From NCBI RefSeq assembly GCF_001425745.1, contig NZ_LMDF01000007.1:1206574-1270573 (forward strand): a DNA stretch of 64,000 nt, in the 5' to 3' direction. A program made the translations under genes and the position numbers. This DNA is from Caulobacter sp. Root343 (GTDB lineage Bacteria; Pseudomonadota; Alphaproteobacteria; Caulobacterales; Caulobacteraceae). Positions 35,026 through 43,874 of the stretch are shown in pieces (the stretch's first letter is position 1; each line of letters starts with the position of its first letter). The notes under the pieces were generated by a model. The model was not told the DNA's origin. It worked only from the letters and a program-made list of their open reading frames with translations, and made no database searches.

Positions 35026-35682
35026 ATGACCCAGCAAGCCCAATACGTACCCGCCCTCGGCCGACCCGAACTGACCGGGCTCTACGACCATGTCCTGGCG
35101 TAGGTGGCGCGGGAAGGCCGCTGGCGGGCGATGCTGCTCGCGGCCCTGCAACCCCGCGAGGGCGAGCTGATCGTCGACATCGGCTGCGGCACCGGCTCCC
35201 AGGCCATCGCCATCAAGGCCCGCTGTCCGGGCGCGCGGGTGATTGGCGTCGACCCGGATCCGGCCGCCCTGGAGATCGCCCGCGCCAAGGCCCGACGGGC
35301 AAGCGTCGAGATCGAATGGGTACAGGCCCTCGGCGGCCAGGCCGACGCCCTGATCGGCCAGAGCATAGCCGACGCGGTGATCTCCAGCCTGGTGCTGCAC
35401 CAGTGCGACGTGCCGGTGAAGGGCGAGATCCTTCGGGCCATGGCTCGCCTGGCCAAGCCCGGCGCGCGGCTTCTGATCGCCGACTACGGCCGCCAGCGCG
35501 GTCTGATGCGCCTGCTGTTTCGTGTGGTCCAGGCGGTGGACGGCTTCGAACGCACCGAGTTCAACGCCGTGGGCGGCCTGCCGGGCGAGATGCGCCGGTG
35601 CGGCCTGTCGGCGGTAAGCGAACTCGGGCGGATCGCGACGCCGACCGGATCGATCTCGCTGTATGGGGCGGAGGTTGGCTAG
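35026..35682 (+). pseudogene. class I SAM methyltransferase interrupted by an in-frame amber codon
   Basis: The frame opens at ATG 35026 (MTQQAQYVPALGRPELTGLY), meets TAG at 35101-35103, and continues unbroken to 35682. After the TAG come LIVDIGCGTGSQAIAIKARC (SAM motif I), VIGVDPDPAALEIARAKA and ISSLVLHQCD, a normal methyltransferase core. The 25 codons before the TAG are the conserved N-terminus of this family (PALG-LT-LYD), so the TAG replaces a sense codon. A GTG follows immediately (35104) and could restart translation, giving 192 residues that still hold the SAM motifs. It is therefore either a young pseudogene or a gene with a shifted start. The stop overlaps the convergent phosphodiesterase gene by four bases. 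Confidence 0.8.
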
Positions 35683-36917
35683 CGCAGCGCCTGCCCCACC
35701 ACCTTCAGCGACCCATCCCCGACCTCCGGCCTCACGCCGGTGATCTTGGCCAGCAGCGGATAGATGTCGACATTGTCGAACACCGGCAGCACGACCCCGG
35801 GCTTGAACGACGGCCCGTGGGCCACGAACACGGCCCGCATTCTCGGATCGTACGGGTCGAAGCCGTGCGCCCCGCCGTCCTTGTTGTCCCACTTGCCGGG
35901 CTTCTTCCGGGCCTCGACGGTCGTGGTGTACCAGCCCGTTTCGGACAGGCAGACGATGGCCGGCACACGCTTGTTGCGGCCGTAGTGGAAGCGGGCCGGG
36001 ATCGCGCCCTTCTTCCAGCAGGTCATGTGCGGCAAGGGCTTGGCCAGGAACGCCGTCTCGACCGCCCTCGCCTGCCCCGGCTGGGGCGAGAAGCTGGTCA
36101 CCGCGCCCTTGGTGACCAGGTGGATCTTCGCGACGTTGATCAGGTCGTCCAGCACCACGCGGTGCGCCGCCGGCAGCGGCGCCATGCCGTGGTCGGCGAC
36201 GATGACGATGTCGGTAGCCTCGAACCGTCCGCGCGCCTTCAGACCCTCAACCAGCCGGGCGAGAGAGCGGTCGATTTCCGCGGCGGCGGCGCGCACCTCG
36301 GACGACTCCGGGCCATAGTGATGGCCCTCGGTGTCGACCGCGTCGAAATAGAGGGTGGTGAAGGCTAGCGGCGGGCCGTCGGCCCTATCCATCCAGGCCA
36401 GGATCTGATCGACGCGAGCGTCGTACGGGAACTTGGTGTCATACTTCATCCAATAGGTCGGCCGCACGCCGTCGATCGCCGTCTCCGAGCCCGGCCAGAA
36501 CATCGCCGCGGCCCGCTTGCCCTGCTGCTCGGCCGAGACCCAGAACGGCCTGGCCTGGTTCCACCAGCGCGGATCGTTGGCGGTCGGGCCGTTCATCGTG
36601 AACTTGGGCCCGCCGATCACCGCGTCCTCCATTTCGTTGCCGACCACGCCGTGGCGGTCCGGGCGCTTGCCGGTGACCAAGGTGTAATGGTTCGGATAGG
36701 TCAGGCTAGGGAACGAGGGCCGCATGGCCCCGCGCGCGCCGTCGTCGGCCAGGGCCTTCAAGGTCGGGGTGTCGCCGCGGTCCAAATAGTCGGCGCGGAA
36801 GCCGTCGATCGAGACCAGGATCGTCAGGTGCGGCGTCTTCTCGCGCGCCAGGGCCGCGCCACTCGCCAACACCAGGCCCGCGGCGAGGATCAGGGACAAA
36901 AGGCGGCGGGCGATCAT
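35679..36917 (-). CDS. secreted alkaline-phosphatase-superfamily phosphodiesterase (NPP type)
   Basis: 412 residues from the ATG that starts the signal peptide MIARRLLSLILAAGLVLASG, then AALA. VSIDGFRADYLDRGDTPTL holds the first metal-binding Asp (38), FPSLTYPNHYTLVTGKRPDR holds the nucleophilic Thr73 typical of nucleotide pyrophosphatase/phosphodiesterases, and DTEGHHYGPES and VADHGMAPLP complete the two-zinc site. It is exported and probably hydrolyses nucleotide or lipid phosphodiesters in the periplasm. Confidence 0.9.
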   Translation of the reverse strand: MIARRLLSLILAAGLVLASGAALAREKTPHLTILVSIDGFRADYLDRGDTPTLKALADDGARGAMRPSFPSLTYPNHYTLVTGKRPDRHGVVGNEMEDAVIGGPKFTMNGPTANDPRWWNQARPFWVSAEQQGKRAAAMFWPGSETAIDGVRPTYWMKYDTKFPYDARVDQILAWMDRADGPPLAFTTLYFDAVDTEGHHYGPESSEVRAAAAEIDRSLARLVEGLKARGRFEATDIVIVADHGMAPLPAAHRVVLDDLINVAKIHLVTKGAVTSFSPQPGQARAVETAFLAKPLPHMTCWKKGAIPARFHYGRNKRVPAIVCLSETGWYTTTVEARKKPGKWDNKDGGAHGFDPYDPRMRAVFVAHGPSFKPGVVLPVFDNVDIYPLLAKITGVRPEVGDGSLKVVGQALR

Positions 36918-37074
36918 CGGCGACTCGTCGAAAGCGGAACGGATCCAGCAGATCATGGCCCGACGTTGCACGCGTATGACAGCGCCGCATGACCCGCTCT
37001 TAACTTGGCGCATGCCCAGGGCCTCGCCATAGTCGCCGCGTCGAGCCGAGTCGTTCGGCGCCGGAAACGCCCGC

Positions 37075-37986
37075 ATGTCGATCGCCCTCGAGGCCGACCG
37101 CCTCACCAAGACCTACGGGGCGGTGCGCGCCCTCGACGACTTCTCCATCACCATTCCCGCCGGCGGCGTGTTCGGCGTGCTGGGCCCCAACGGCGCGGGC
37201 AAGAGCACCCTGTTCCGCATCGCGCTCGGCCTGGTGCGCCCGACCAGCGGCTCGGCCAGCCTGTTCGGCGCGCCGGCCGGCGACATCCGGGCGCTGCGCA
37301 AGGTCGGGGCGATGATCGAGACGCCCCGGTATCCTGCCTATCTGACCGCCCGCGACACCTTGAAGATGCTGGCGCTGGAGAGCGGAGCCAAGAACGCCGA
37401 TATCGACGGCTGGCTGGAGCGTGTCGGCATCGCCCACGCCGCCGACCGCGCGACCAGCGGCTTCTCGGTCGGCATGAAGCAGCGCCTGGGCCTGGCGGCC
37501 GCCTTCTTCACCAAGCCCGAGCTGGTCATCCTGGACGAGCCGACCAGCGGCATGGACCCGGCCGGCATCCAGGAGATCCGCGCCCTGATCGTCGATCTGG
37601 CCCAGCGCGAGGGCGTCACCGTCATCCTGGCCAGTCACCAGTTGGACGAGGTGAAACGCGTCTGCGACCGAGTCGCCATTCTGTCGAAGGGCAAGATCGC
37701 CGCCGAGGGAGCCGTGAACGCCCTGACCGCTGGCGACGTCCGGCTGCGCATCACCGCAGCCTCGCCGATCGCCCAGGTGCTGGCGGTGCTCGGGACCAAG
37801 GGCGTGGCCGACGGGTCCGACGCGGTCCTGGCCGACATCCGTCGCGAGGAAACTCCCGCCCTGATCCGCAGCCTGGTCGAGGCCGGGGTCGAGATCACCG
37901 AGGCCCGCTGGCGCGAGGCCGACCTGGAAGGCGTCTATCTGCGGACCCTCGAAAATAGCCAGCCTCCTCTGGAAGGAGCCGCCTGA
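37075..37986 (+). CDS. ABC transporter ATP-binding protein, BcrA/CcmA-like
   Basis: 303 residues. Walker A GPNGAGKSTLFR, signature FSVGMKQRLGLAAAF and Walker B LVILDEPTSGMDPAG are all intact, followed by a D/H-loop (ILASHQLDEV). The SVGMKQR signature is typical of ATPases that pair with a small ABC-2 permease for export of lipids or peptides. The stop overlaps the permease start by one base (TGATG). Confidence 0.92.
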   Translation: MSIALEADRLTKTYGAVRALDDFSITIPAGGVFGVLGPNGAGKSTLFRIALGLVRPTSGSASLFGAPAGDIRALRKVGAMIETPRYPAYLTARDTLKMLALESGAKNADIDGWLERVGIAHAADRATSGFSVGMKQRLGLAAAFFTKPELVILDEPTSGMDPAGIQEIRALIVDLAQREGVTVILASHQLDEVKRVCDRVAILSKGKIAAEGAVNALTAGDVRLRITAASPIAQVLAVLGTKGVADGSDAVLADIRREETPALIRSLVEAGVEITEARWREADLEGVYLRTLENSQPPLEGAA

Positions 37987-38813
37987 TGCTCGCCGACGCC
38001 ATCGCCGCCGAACGCTTCCGCCTGCTGCGCGACCGTTCGGCCCTGTTCTGGGGATTCTGCTTCGCCCCGCTAGTCGGGTTCCTGCTCAGCGTGGCCGGCG
38101 ACCTCTTCCTGCGCTACGTGAGCAAGCGGCCGCCGCCAGATATCACGGCCGGCTTAATCGACCAGGTGATCCATGTCCTGCAAAACGGAGCCTCGACCTT
38201 CGGAGCCCTGTTCCTGATGATTGGCGCCGCGGCCGTGCTGGCCAGCGACTATCGCTGGGAAACCTGGCGATTGCTGACGCCGCGCAACACCCGCCAAAAC
38301 CTGTTGTTGGCCAAGCTCATCGTCGTCGGCGAGGCGGTGTTCTGGAGCCTTTCGCTGACGGCGTTGCTGTCGGCGCTCGCGGTCCTGATCGGTTCGGTAA
38401 TCGACGGCCGGGCCCTGACCTTCTCGATGTTCGATCGCAACCTGTTCGACGTGGTCGGCGTCCTGGCCATCACCTGGCTGGAAGCCATGACGCTTGCGGC
38501 GCTGGCGGCCTGCGTCGGGGTGCTGTCGCGCTCGACCATGGGGGTGGTCATCGCCTGCCTGGGCGTGCGCTTTATCCAGACGGTGCTGGCCAGCTCGCTG
38601 CGCCTGATGGAACAGGGCCAGCCCAGCTGGAAGCTATTGGCCATTCCCGTCTTCGACGCCGACCTGCTGCGCGCCACCCTGCTGGATCCGGGTCAACTGG
38701 GCGCGGCCAGCGGCTCGGCGGGCGTGGCGCTGGCGGCGCTGGTGGCCTGGGTCGCGGTCCTGGCCACGGGCGCGGTGTTCCTGTTCCGGCGCCAGGACCT
38801 GACGAAGGAGTAG
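37986..38813 (+). CDS. ABC-2-type transporter permease
   Basis: 275 residues with about six membrane segments (ALFWGFCFAPLVGFLLSVAG, TFGALFLMIGAAAVLASDYR, GVLAITWLEAMTLAALAACV, GVALAALVAWVAVLATGAVF). The RWETWRLLTPRNTRQNLLLA segment after the second helix resembles the coupling region of BcrB-like permeases. It forms a two-gene exporter with the preceding ATPase. The substrate is unknown. Confidence 0.85.
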   Translation: MLADAIAAERFRLLRDRSALFWGFCFAPLVGFLLSVAGDLFLRYVSKRPPPDITAGLIDQVIHVLQNGASTFGALFLMIGAAAVLASDYRWETWRLLTPRNTRQNLLLAKLIVVGEAVFWSLSLTALLSALAVLIGSVIDGRALTFSMFDRNLFDVVGVLAITWLEAMTLAALAACVGVLSRSTMGVVIACLGVRFIQTVLASSLRLMEQGQPSWKLLAIPVFDADLLRATLLDPGQLGAASGSAGVALAALVAWVAVLATGAVFLFRRQDLTKE

Positions 38814-38881
38814 CAGCGACGGATCGACGCTCCACCGAAGGGCGTTGAGCGGGCGATCACAACTTTGCCGCAAATGGGCGC

Positions 38882-39763
38882 ATGATCCGACGCATGAAAG
38901 CTTCACCGTCTGCCATAGCCGCTCTCGCCGGCGCCGCCGGGCTTCTCACCGCCTCCGGAGCCCTGGCGCAGGGAGCGCCCGCCCCGCTCTATTTCAGCTG
39001 CGACGCCAGGGCGCGAGACCTCGCCATGGACGGACTCAAGCAGGCCTCGCCGTCGCCGGAAGCGCAAGCGGCCGATCTGGCGGCGGCCAACGCCGCAATC
39101 GCCAAGGCGACCAAGCTGAACGAGGACGCGCTGGCCGGGCGCGATGTTCCCCAGCCCTACAGCGGCGTGGCCCATTGGTCGAAACTGGCCGGCCAGGCCA
39201 CCGCGCCCGACACGGCGGAGCTCTTCCGGCGCGTCGCCAAGGATCAGCTGGCGCGATACCAGGCCACCATCGCCATGACCCGGACCCACTGGGCCGAGGG
39301 TCTGTCGGATCCGGCGCGGCGTTACGCCTACAAGATCGTGTCACTGGACGGCTGCGGCGTCGACGAGGCCAACACCGCCTGGTTCAAGATCGTGCTCAAG
39401 ACCCACGGCTGGTTCACCATCGGCAAGGACGGCAAGGACGCCGACACGGCCGCTTTCCTGCTAGTACAGCACGCCGACCGCGATCCGGCCTTCCAGGCCG
39501 AGGTGTTGCCGATGTTGGAGAAGCTGGCGCTCGAAGGTCAGGCGCGGCCCGCCAACTACGCGCTTCTCTTCGACCGCGTCGCGCACGCCCAGAAGCGGCC
39601 GCAGCGATACGGCTCACAAGGCCGCTGCAACGACACGGGCGTATGGGAGCCTTTCGAGACCGAGGATCCCGCCACACTCGACCAGCGCCGCGCGACCATG
39701 GGCCTGCCGCCGGAAGCCGACTATGCGGCGTCCATCTCGGCCCGAGCCTGCAAACGCGGCTGA
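38882..39763 (+). CDS. exported DUF6624-like protein
   Basis: 293 residues with a signal peptide (IAALAGAAGLLTASGALAQ); the initiator may be codon 1 or codon 5. The C-terminal third carries LLVQHADRDPAFQAEVLPML, NYALLFDRVAHAQKRPQRYG and RRATMGLPPEADYAASI, the DUF6624 pattern found in many secreted proteins of unknown function. The next gene appears to be a divergent paralogue. Confidence 0.75.
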   Translation: MIRRMKASPSAIAALAGAAGLLTASGALAQGAPAPLYFSCDARARDLAMDGLKQASPSPEAQAADLAAANAAIAKATKLNEDALAGRDVPQPYSGVAHWSKLAGQATAPDTAELFRRVAKDQLARYQATIAMTRTHWAEGLSDPARRYAYKIVSLDGCGVDEANTAWFKIVLKTHGWFTIGKDGKDADTAAFLLVQHADRDPAFQAEVLPMLEKLALEGQARPANYALLFDRVAHAQKRPQRYGSQGRCNDTGVWEPFETEDPATLDQRRATMGLPPEADYAASISARACKRG

Positions 39764-39795
39764 GCGGCCATCAGCCAATACGTACCGAGGGATCC

Positions 39796-40368
39796 ATGAA
39801 GCGCACGCTGATCACACTCGCCTGCCTGACGTTGGCGGCCTCGCCGGTCCGAGCCCAGGACGCCGCCGCCTCGACTTCGAATTCAGAGATGACCCGGCTC
39901 TATGACGAAGATCAAGCCGATCGGCTCGGGTCGGGCGCCATCGATTGGTCGAAGGTCGGTCCGCGCGACGACCAACGCCGCGCGGCGACGCGCAAGCTGC
40001 TGGAGGCCGGAACCCTGCACACCGCCGCTGACTTCAACCACGCCGCCTTCATCTTCCAGCATAGCGGCGCGCCAGACGACTACCTGCTCGCCCATACGCT
40101 GGCGATGGTGGCGGTGGCAAAGGGTGACAAGAAGTCCCTGTGGATCGCGACCGCCACGCTCGATCGGTACCTGCAGCACCTCAAGCAACCGCAGATCTAC
40201 GGCACCCAGTTCTCGCGCGTCGACGACGCCGAGATGAGCCAGGAGCCGTACAATCGCGACCTGATCTCCGACGCCCTGCGCGGCGAGCTGGGCGTGCCAT
40301 CTCTGGCCAAGCAGGTCGACCAGCTGAAGGCCGTCCGCGCCAAATATCCAGCGGCCACGAAACCCTAG
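39796..40368 (+). CDS. exported small protein related to DUF6624
   Basis: 190 residues with signal peptide MKRTLITLACLTLAASPVRA. The segment FNHAAFIFQHSGAPDDYLLA and, later, LQHLKQPQIYGTQF resemble the QHADRDP and QRYGTQ elements of DUF6624 proteins, including its neighbour 32 bases upstream. Function unknown. A strong terminator follows. Confidence 0.7.
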   Translation: MKRTLITLACLTLAASPVRAQDAAASTSNSEMTRLYDEDQADRLGSGAIDWSKVGPRDDQRRAATRKLLEAGTLHTAADFNHAAFIFQHSGAPDDYLLAHTLAMVAVAKGDKKSLWIATATLDRYLQHLKQPQIYGTQFSRVDDAEMSQEPYNRDLISDALRGELGVPSLAKQVDQLKAVRAKYPAATKP

Positions 40369-40380
40369 CCACCGCCAACG

Positions 40381-40412
40381 AAAAAGGCCCCGGATCGCTC
40401 CGGGGCCTTTTT
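40381..40412. terminator. bidirectional rho-independent terminator
   Basis: AAAAAGGCCCCGGA (40381-40394) and TCCGGGGCCTTTTT (40399-40412) form a perfect 14-base stem with loop TCGC. A and T runs on opposite sides let it stop both the DUF6624 transcript and the ribosomal block ending with rplQ. Confidence 0.93.
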
Positions 40413-40433
40413 GTTCAGGCGAACCTGAAAATC

Positions 40434-40847
40434 TTAGTCTTCGGCGTCGTTGACGTAGACCGGACCCGAGTCCTTGCCCTTTTCCGAGACGTCGCGGTCG
40501 ACGAACTCGATCACGGCCATCGGGGCGTTGTCGCCGTAGCGGAAGCCGGCCTTCAGGACGCGGATATAGCCGCCCTGACGATCCTTGTAGCGCGGGCCGA
40601 GGGTGGCGAAGAGCTTGCCGACCTGTTCGACGTCGCGAACCGAGCTGATGGCCTGACGACGGGCGTGCAGGTCGCCGCGCTTGGCCAGGGTGACCAGCTT
40701 CTCGACGATCGGACGCAGTTCCTTGGCCTTGGGCAGGGTGGTGACGATTTGCTCGTGCTTGATCAGCGAGGCCGACATGTTGGCGAACATGGCGGTGCGG
40801 TGAGCCGAGGTGCGGCCGAGTTTACGGTGAGCCTTACCGTGACGCAT
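40434..40847 (-). CDS. rplQ: 50S ribosomal protein L17
   Basis: 137 residues: MRHGKAHRKLGRTSAHRTAM at the start and QIVTTLPKAKELRPIVEKLV in the core, with a short acidic end (YVNDAED). Last gene of the alpha operon, 197 bases after rpoA. The gap contains a hairpin at 40982-41015. Confidence 0.97.
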   Translation of the reverse strand: MRHGKAHRKLGRTSAHRTAMFANMSASLIKHEQIVTTLPKAKELRPIVEKLVTLAKRGDLHARRQAISSVRDVEQVGKLFATLGPRYKDRQGGYIRVLKAGFRYGDNAPMAVIEFVDRDVSEKGKDSGPVYVNDAED

Positions 40848-40981
40848 TTTGTATCTCCTGGGCGAGAAGCCCGAGCGGCGCGAAAAGTGGGCGCCTTGTT
40901 GTCACCAATCCTGGTCATTCCCGACCGGGTCAGAGCGGAGCGCCGGGGCCCTCGACCGCGTGAGCGGCTTCAAAAGGCCCA

Positions 40982-41015
40982 GGCCGCTCCCCTTCCCGAA
41001 GGAGGAGGAGCGGCC
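40982..41015 (-). repeat. hairpin in the rpoA-rplQ gap
   Basis: GGCCGCTCC (40982-40990) pairs with GGAGCGGCC (41007-41015), with an inner CTTCC/GAAGG pairing. On the minus-strand RNA it is followed after several bases by CCTTTTG. It is a possible weak terminator or RNA-stability element that could lower rplQ expression relative to rpoA. Confidence 0.5.
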
Positions 41016-41044
41016 CGGATTTAGCGCGGCAGGCTTCGAGGTTC

Positions 41045-42061
41045 TTAGATTTGGTCTTCGAACTTCTTGGCCAGGTCTTCGATGTTCTCCGGCGGCCAGT
41101 TCGGCACGTCCATGCCGAGATGCAGGCCCATGCCGGCGAGCACTTCCTTGATTTCGTTCAGCGACTTGCGGCCGAAGTTCGGGGTGCGGAGCATCTCGGC
41201 TTCGGTCTTCTGGATCAGGTCGCCGATGTAGACGATGTTGTCGTTCTTCAGGCAGTTAGCCGAACGGACCGACAGTTCCAGCTCGTCGACCTTCTTCAGC
41301 AGGGCCGGGTTGAACGGCAGTTCCGGCTTGGACTCGTCGGCCGACTTGGCCTTCGGTTCCTCGAAGGTGATGAAGATCTGCAGTTGGTCCTGCAAGATCC
41401 GGGCGGCGTAGGCCACGGCGTCCACCGGAGTGACGGCGCCGTTGGTTTCCACTTCCAGGACCAGCTTGTCATAGTCCAGCGACTGGCCTTGACGGGTCGG
41501 CTCGACGCGATAGGCGACGCGCTTGACCGGCGAGTACAGGGCGTCGACGGCGATCAGGCCGATCGGCGCGTCTTCCGGACGGTTGCGGTCGGCCGGGACG
41601 TAGCCCTTGCCGTTGTTGACCGTGAACTCCATGCGCACCGAGGCGCCGTCGTCCAGCGTGCAGAGCACGTGGTCGGGGTTCAGGATCTCGATGTCGGCCG
41701 GGGTTTCGATCTGGCCGGCGGTCACCGGGCCGGGGCCCGTGGCGCGCAGGGTCATGCGCTTCGGGCCTTCGGCGTGCATCCGAACGGCCAGTTGCTTGAT
41801 GTTCAGAACGATGTCGACGACGTCTTCGCGGACGCCTTCGAGCGAGGAGAATTCGTGCACCACGCCATCGATCTGGATGGCGGTGACGGCGGCGCCTTGC
41901 AGCGACGAGAGGAGAACGCGACGCAGGGCGTTGCCGAGCGTTACACCGAAACCGCGCTCGAGCGGCTCGGCGACGATACGGGCCTTGCGAGTCGCATCGG
42001 CACCGGTTTCGATCTGCGGCTTCTCAGGACGGATCAGCTCGTTCCAGTTTCTTTCGATCAC
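41045..42061 (-). CDS. rpoA: RNA polymerase alpha subunit
   Basis: 338 residues. The N-terminal dimerisation domain includes AEPLERGFGVTLGNALRRVL and LSSLQGAAVTAIQIDG. The C-terminal promoter/activator-contact domain includes LELSVRSANCLKNDNIVYIG and FGRKSLNEIKEVLAGMGLHL. Normal length. Confidence 0.98.
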   Translation of the reverse strand: MIERNWNELIRPEKPQIETGADATRKARIVAEPLERGFGVTLGNALRRVLLSSLQGAAVTAIQIDGVVHEFSSLEGVREDVVDIVLNIKQLAVRMHAEGPKRMTLRATGPGPVTAGQIETPADIEILNPDHVLCTLDDGASVRMEFTVNNGKGYVPADRNRPEDAPIGLIAVDALYSPVKRVAYRVEPTRQGQSLDYDKLVLEVETNGAVTPVDAVAYAARILQDQLQIFITFEEPKAKSADESKPELPFNPALLKKVDELELSVRSANCLKNDNIVYIGDLIQKTEAEMLRTPNFGRKSLNEIKEVLAGMGLHLGMDVPNWPPENIEDLAKKFEDQI

Positions 42062-42138
42062 GTGGTCGGGTCCCTTGAACGCGGCTCGCCGGCCGCGTTT
42101 TGCGCAGCCGGCGAAGGAGATTAGTGGTCTAAAAAGTA

Positions 42139-42528
42139 CTAGACGCGACGACGCTTGGGCGGACGGCAGCCGTTGTGCGGGATCGGCGTGACGTCGCGGA
42201 TGGTCGTGATGGTCATGCCCGCGGCTTGCAGCGCGCGCAGAGCCGATTCACGGCCAGAACCCGGACCCGAGACGTTGACTTCCAGGGTCTTCACGCCGTG
42301 CTCGGCGGCCTTCTTGCCCGCGTCTTCCGCAGCCATCTGAGCGGCGTACGGGGTCGACTTGCGCGAGCCCTTGAAGCCCATCATGCCGGCGCTCGACCAG
42401 GAGATGGTGTTCCCCTGAGCGTCGGTGATGGTGATCATGGTGTTGTTGAACGAGGCGTTCACGTGCGCCACGCCCGAGGTGATGTTCTTACGTTCGCGCT
42501 TCTTTACGCGAGCCGGTTCCTTGGCCAT
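42139..42528 (-). CDS. rpsK: 30S ribosomal protein S11
   Basis: 129 residues with NITSGVAHVNASFNNTMITI, DAQGNTISWSSAGMMGFKGS and the conserved basic end PHNGCRPPKRRRV. It lies 13 bases after rpsM. Confidence 0.98.
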   Translation of the reverse strand: MAKEPARVKKRERKNITSGVAHVNASFNNTMITITDAQGNTISWSSAGMMGFKGSRKSTPYAAQMAAEDAGKKAAEHGVKTLEVNVSGPGSGRESALRALQAAGMTITTIRDVTPIPHNGCRPPKRRRV

Positions 42529-42541
42529 CGGTCAGGCTACC

Positions 42542-42910
42542 TTATTTCTTCTTGCCGGCGATCGGCTTGGCCGGACCCTTGCGGGTACGAGCGTTCGTGT
42601 GGGTGCGCTGACCGCGGACCGGCAGGCCCTTACGGTGACGCAGGCCGCGGTAGCAGGCCAGGTCCATCAGACGCTTGATGTTCATCGAGTTCTCGCGACG
42701 CAGATCACCCTCGACGGTATAGTCGCGGTCGATCGTTTCGCGGATCGCCAGGACTTCGGCGTCGGTCAGTTGATTGACCCGACGCGCATCCTCGATGCCC
42801 ACCTTCGTGATGATTTCACGCGCGGACCGTTGGCCGATGCCGTGAATGTACTGAAGCGCGATCAAAACGCGCTTGTTCGTCGGGATGTTGACGCCTGCAA
42901 TACGGGCCAC
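42542..42910 (-). CDS. rpsM: 30S ribosomal protein S13
   Basis: 122 residues. The start is the GTG at 42910 (protein begins ARIAGVNIPTNKRVLIALQ after the initiator). AGGAGA lies at a proper distance upstream, whereas the longer open frame would translate through that ribosome-binding site. It ends in RTRKGPAKPIAGKKK. Confidence 0.96.
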   Translation of the reverse strand: MARIAGVNIPTNKRVLIALQYIHGIGQRSAREIITKVGIEDARRVNQLTDAEVLAIRETIDRDYTVEGDLRRENSMNIKRLMDLACYRGLRHRKGLPVRGQRTHTNARTRKGPAKPIAGKKK

Positions 42911-43085
42911 GTCTAATGTTCTCCTAGTCACGCACTAAAGACGCGAACGGCGCGCCCGGCCGGATCCAGAGAATCCAAACCGGCGCGCACGGATCGCGCC
43001 CTTTCGCGGAAGCGCCCCGTTATAGGGATCGTTTCGCTTCCGTCAACAACTGAATCCACTGGAAAGTCAGCAAATTCGGGGTTCG

Positions 43086-43655
43086 TTAGGCGACGACCGC
43101 CAGAGCGGTGTCGATAGACGCGGCGACCGCTTCGACGGTCCCCATGCCGTCCAGCTCCGTCAGCTTCCCCTGCCCTTCGTAGTAGGGCAGCAGAGGCGCG
43201 GTCTGGGCGTTGTAGGCGGCCAGGCGAGTCACGAAGACTTCCGGATTGTCGTCAGGCCGTCCCTGCTCTTCGAATCGCTTCTTGATCCGTCCGATCAGGG
43301 CTGGTTCGTCTACCTTGAGTCGGAGAACCGCGTCGATCTGCTGTCCGCGGGCGGCCAACATTTTGTCCAGGGCCTGCGCCTGGGCGACCGTGCGCGGGAA
43401 ACCGTCGAAGATCGCGCCGCCGGCCGCCTCGGCCTCGGGCAGACGTTCCTCGATCAGGGCGATGACGATCTCGTCGGTGACCAGGTCGCCGCGGTCCAGC
43501 ACGCCCTTGACGCGCTGGCCGAGCTCGGAGCCCGAGGCGATGGCGGCGCGCAGCATGTCGCCGGTCGAGAGCTGCACCATGCCGCGCTCGGTGACCAGGC
43601 GCTTGGCCTGGGTCCCCTTCCCCGCCGCCGGCGGACCGAACAGGATCAAGTTCAT
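43086..43655 (-). CDS. adk: adenylate kinase
   Basis: 189 residues from ATG 43655. P-loop MNLILFGPPAAGKGTQAKRL, AMP-binding LSTGDMLRAAIASG and FDGFPRTVAQAQALD. The lid is short (KRFEEQGRPDDNPEVF) and lacks the zinc-type insertion, as in other short bacterial forms. It follows secY as in many spc operons, but 219 bases away with several hairpins between. Confidence 0.97.
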   Translation of the reverse strand: MNLILFGPPAAGKGTQAKRLVTERGMVQLSTGDMLRAAIASGSELGQRVKGVLDRGDLVTDEIVIALIEERLPEAEAAGGAIFDGFPRTVAQAQALDKMLAARGQQIDAVLRLKVDEPALIGRIKKRFEEQGRPDDNPEVFVTRLAAYNAQTAPLLPYYEGQGKLTELDGMGTVEAVAASIDTALAVVA

Positions 43656-43695
43656 GAAAGCCCCTTCGCGCGTTGGCGGGTCTTGAGCCCGCTTA

Positions 43696-43715
43696 GAGCC
43701 TGCCTGGGCAGGCTC
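43696..43715. repeat. short GC hairpin before adk
   Basis: GAGCCTGCC and GGCAGGCTC are separated by two bases, with CTTTTCC on the plus-strand side. Part of the structured leader between secY and adk. Confidence 0.5.
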
Positions 43716-43729
43716 CTTTTCCTCATTGG

Positions 43730-43778
43730 GAGCGTGATGGCCGCCGGAAACCGGCATCCACTTCCGGCGATCACGCTC
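43730..43778. repeat. intergenic palindromic repeat, copy 1 (secY-adk side)
   Basis: Outer arms GAGCGTGAT (43730-43738) and ATCACGCTC (43770-43778), inner arms CGCCGGAA and TTCCGGCG. On the other strand it reads almost the same as the element at 45250-45296, so the two are inverted copies flanking secY. Confidence 0.8.
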
Positions 43779-43816
43779 CGCTTCCCGTCGCAGACCTAGA
43801 TTGCGCCGGAAGAAAA

Positions 43817-43848
43817 CGGAAGCCGGTTTTGTGACAAACCGGCTTCCG
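43817..43848 (-). terminator. terminator-like hairpin between secY and adk
   Basis: A perfect 13-base stem, CGGAAGCCGGTTT with AAACCGGCTTCCG and six loop bases. In the direction of transcription it is followed by TTTTCTTCC. It lies 27 bases after the secY stop and could terminate or attenuate transcription into adk. Confidence 0.75.
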
Positions 43849-43874
43849 ACGCTTCTAATAAAGCCGACCCAGAC

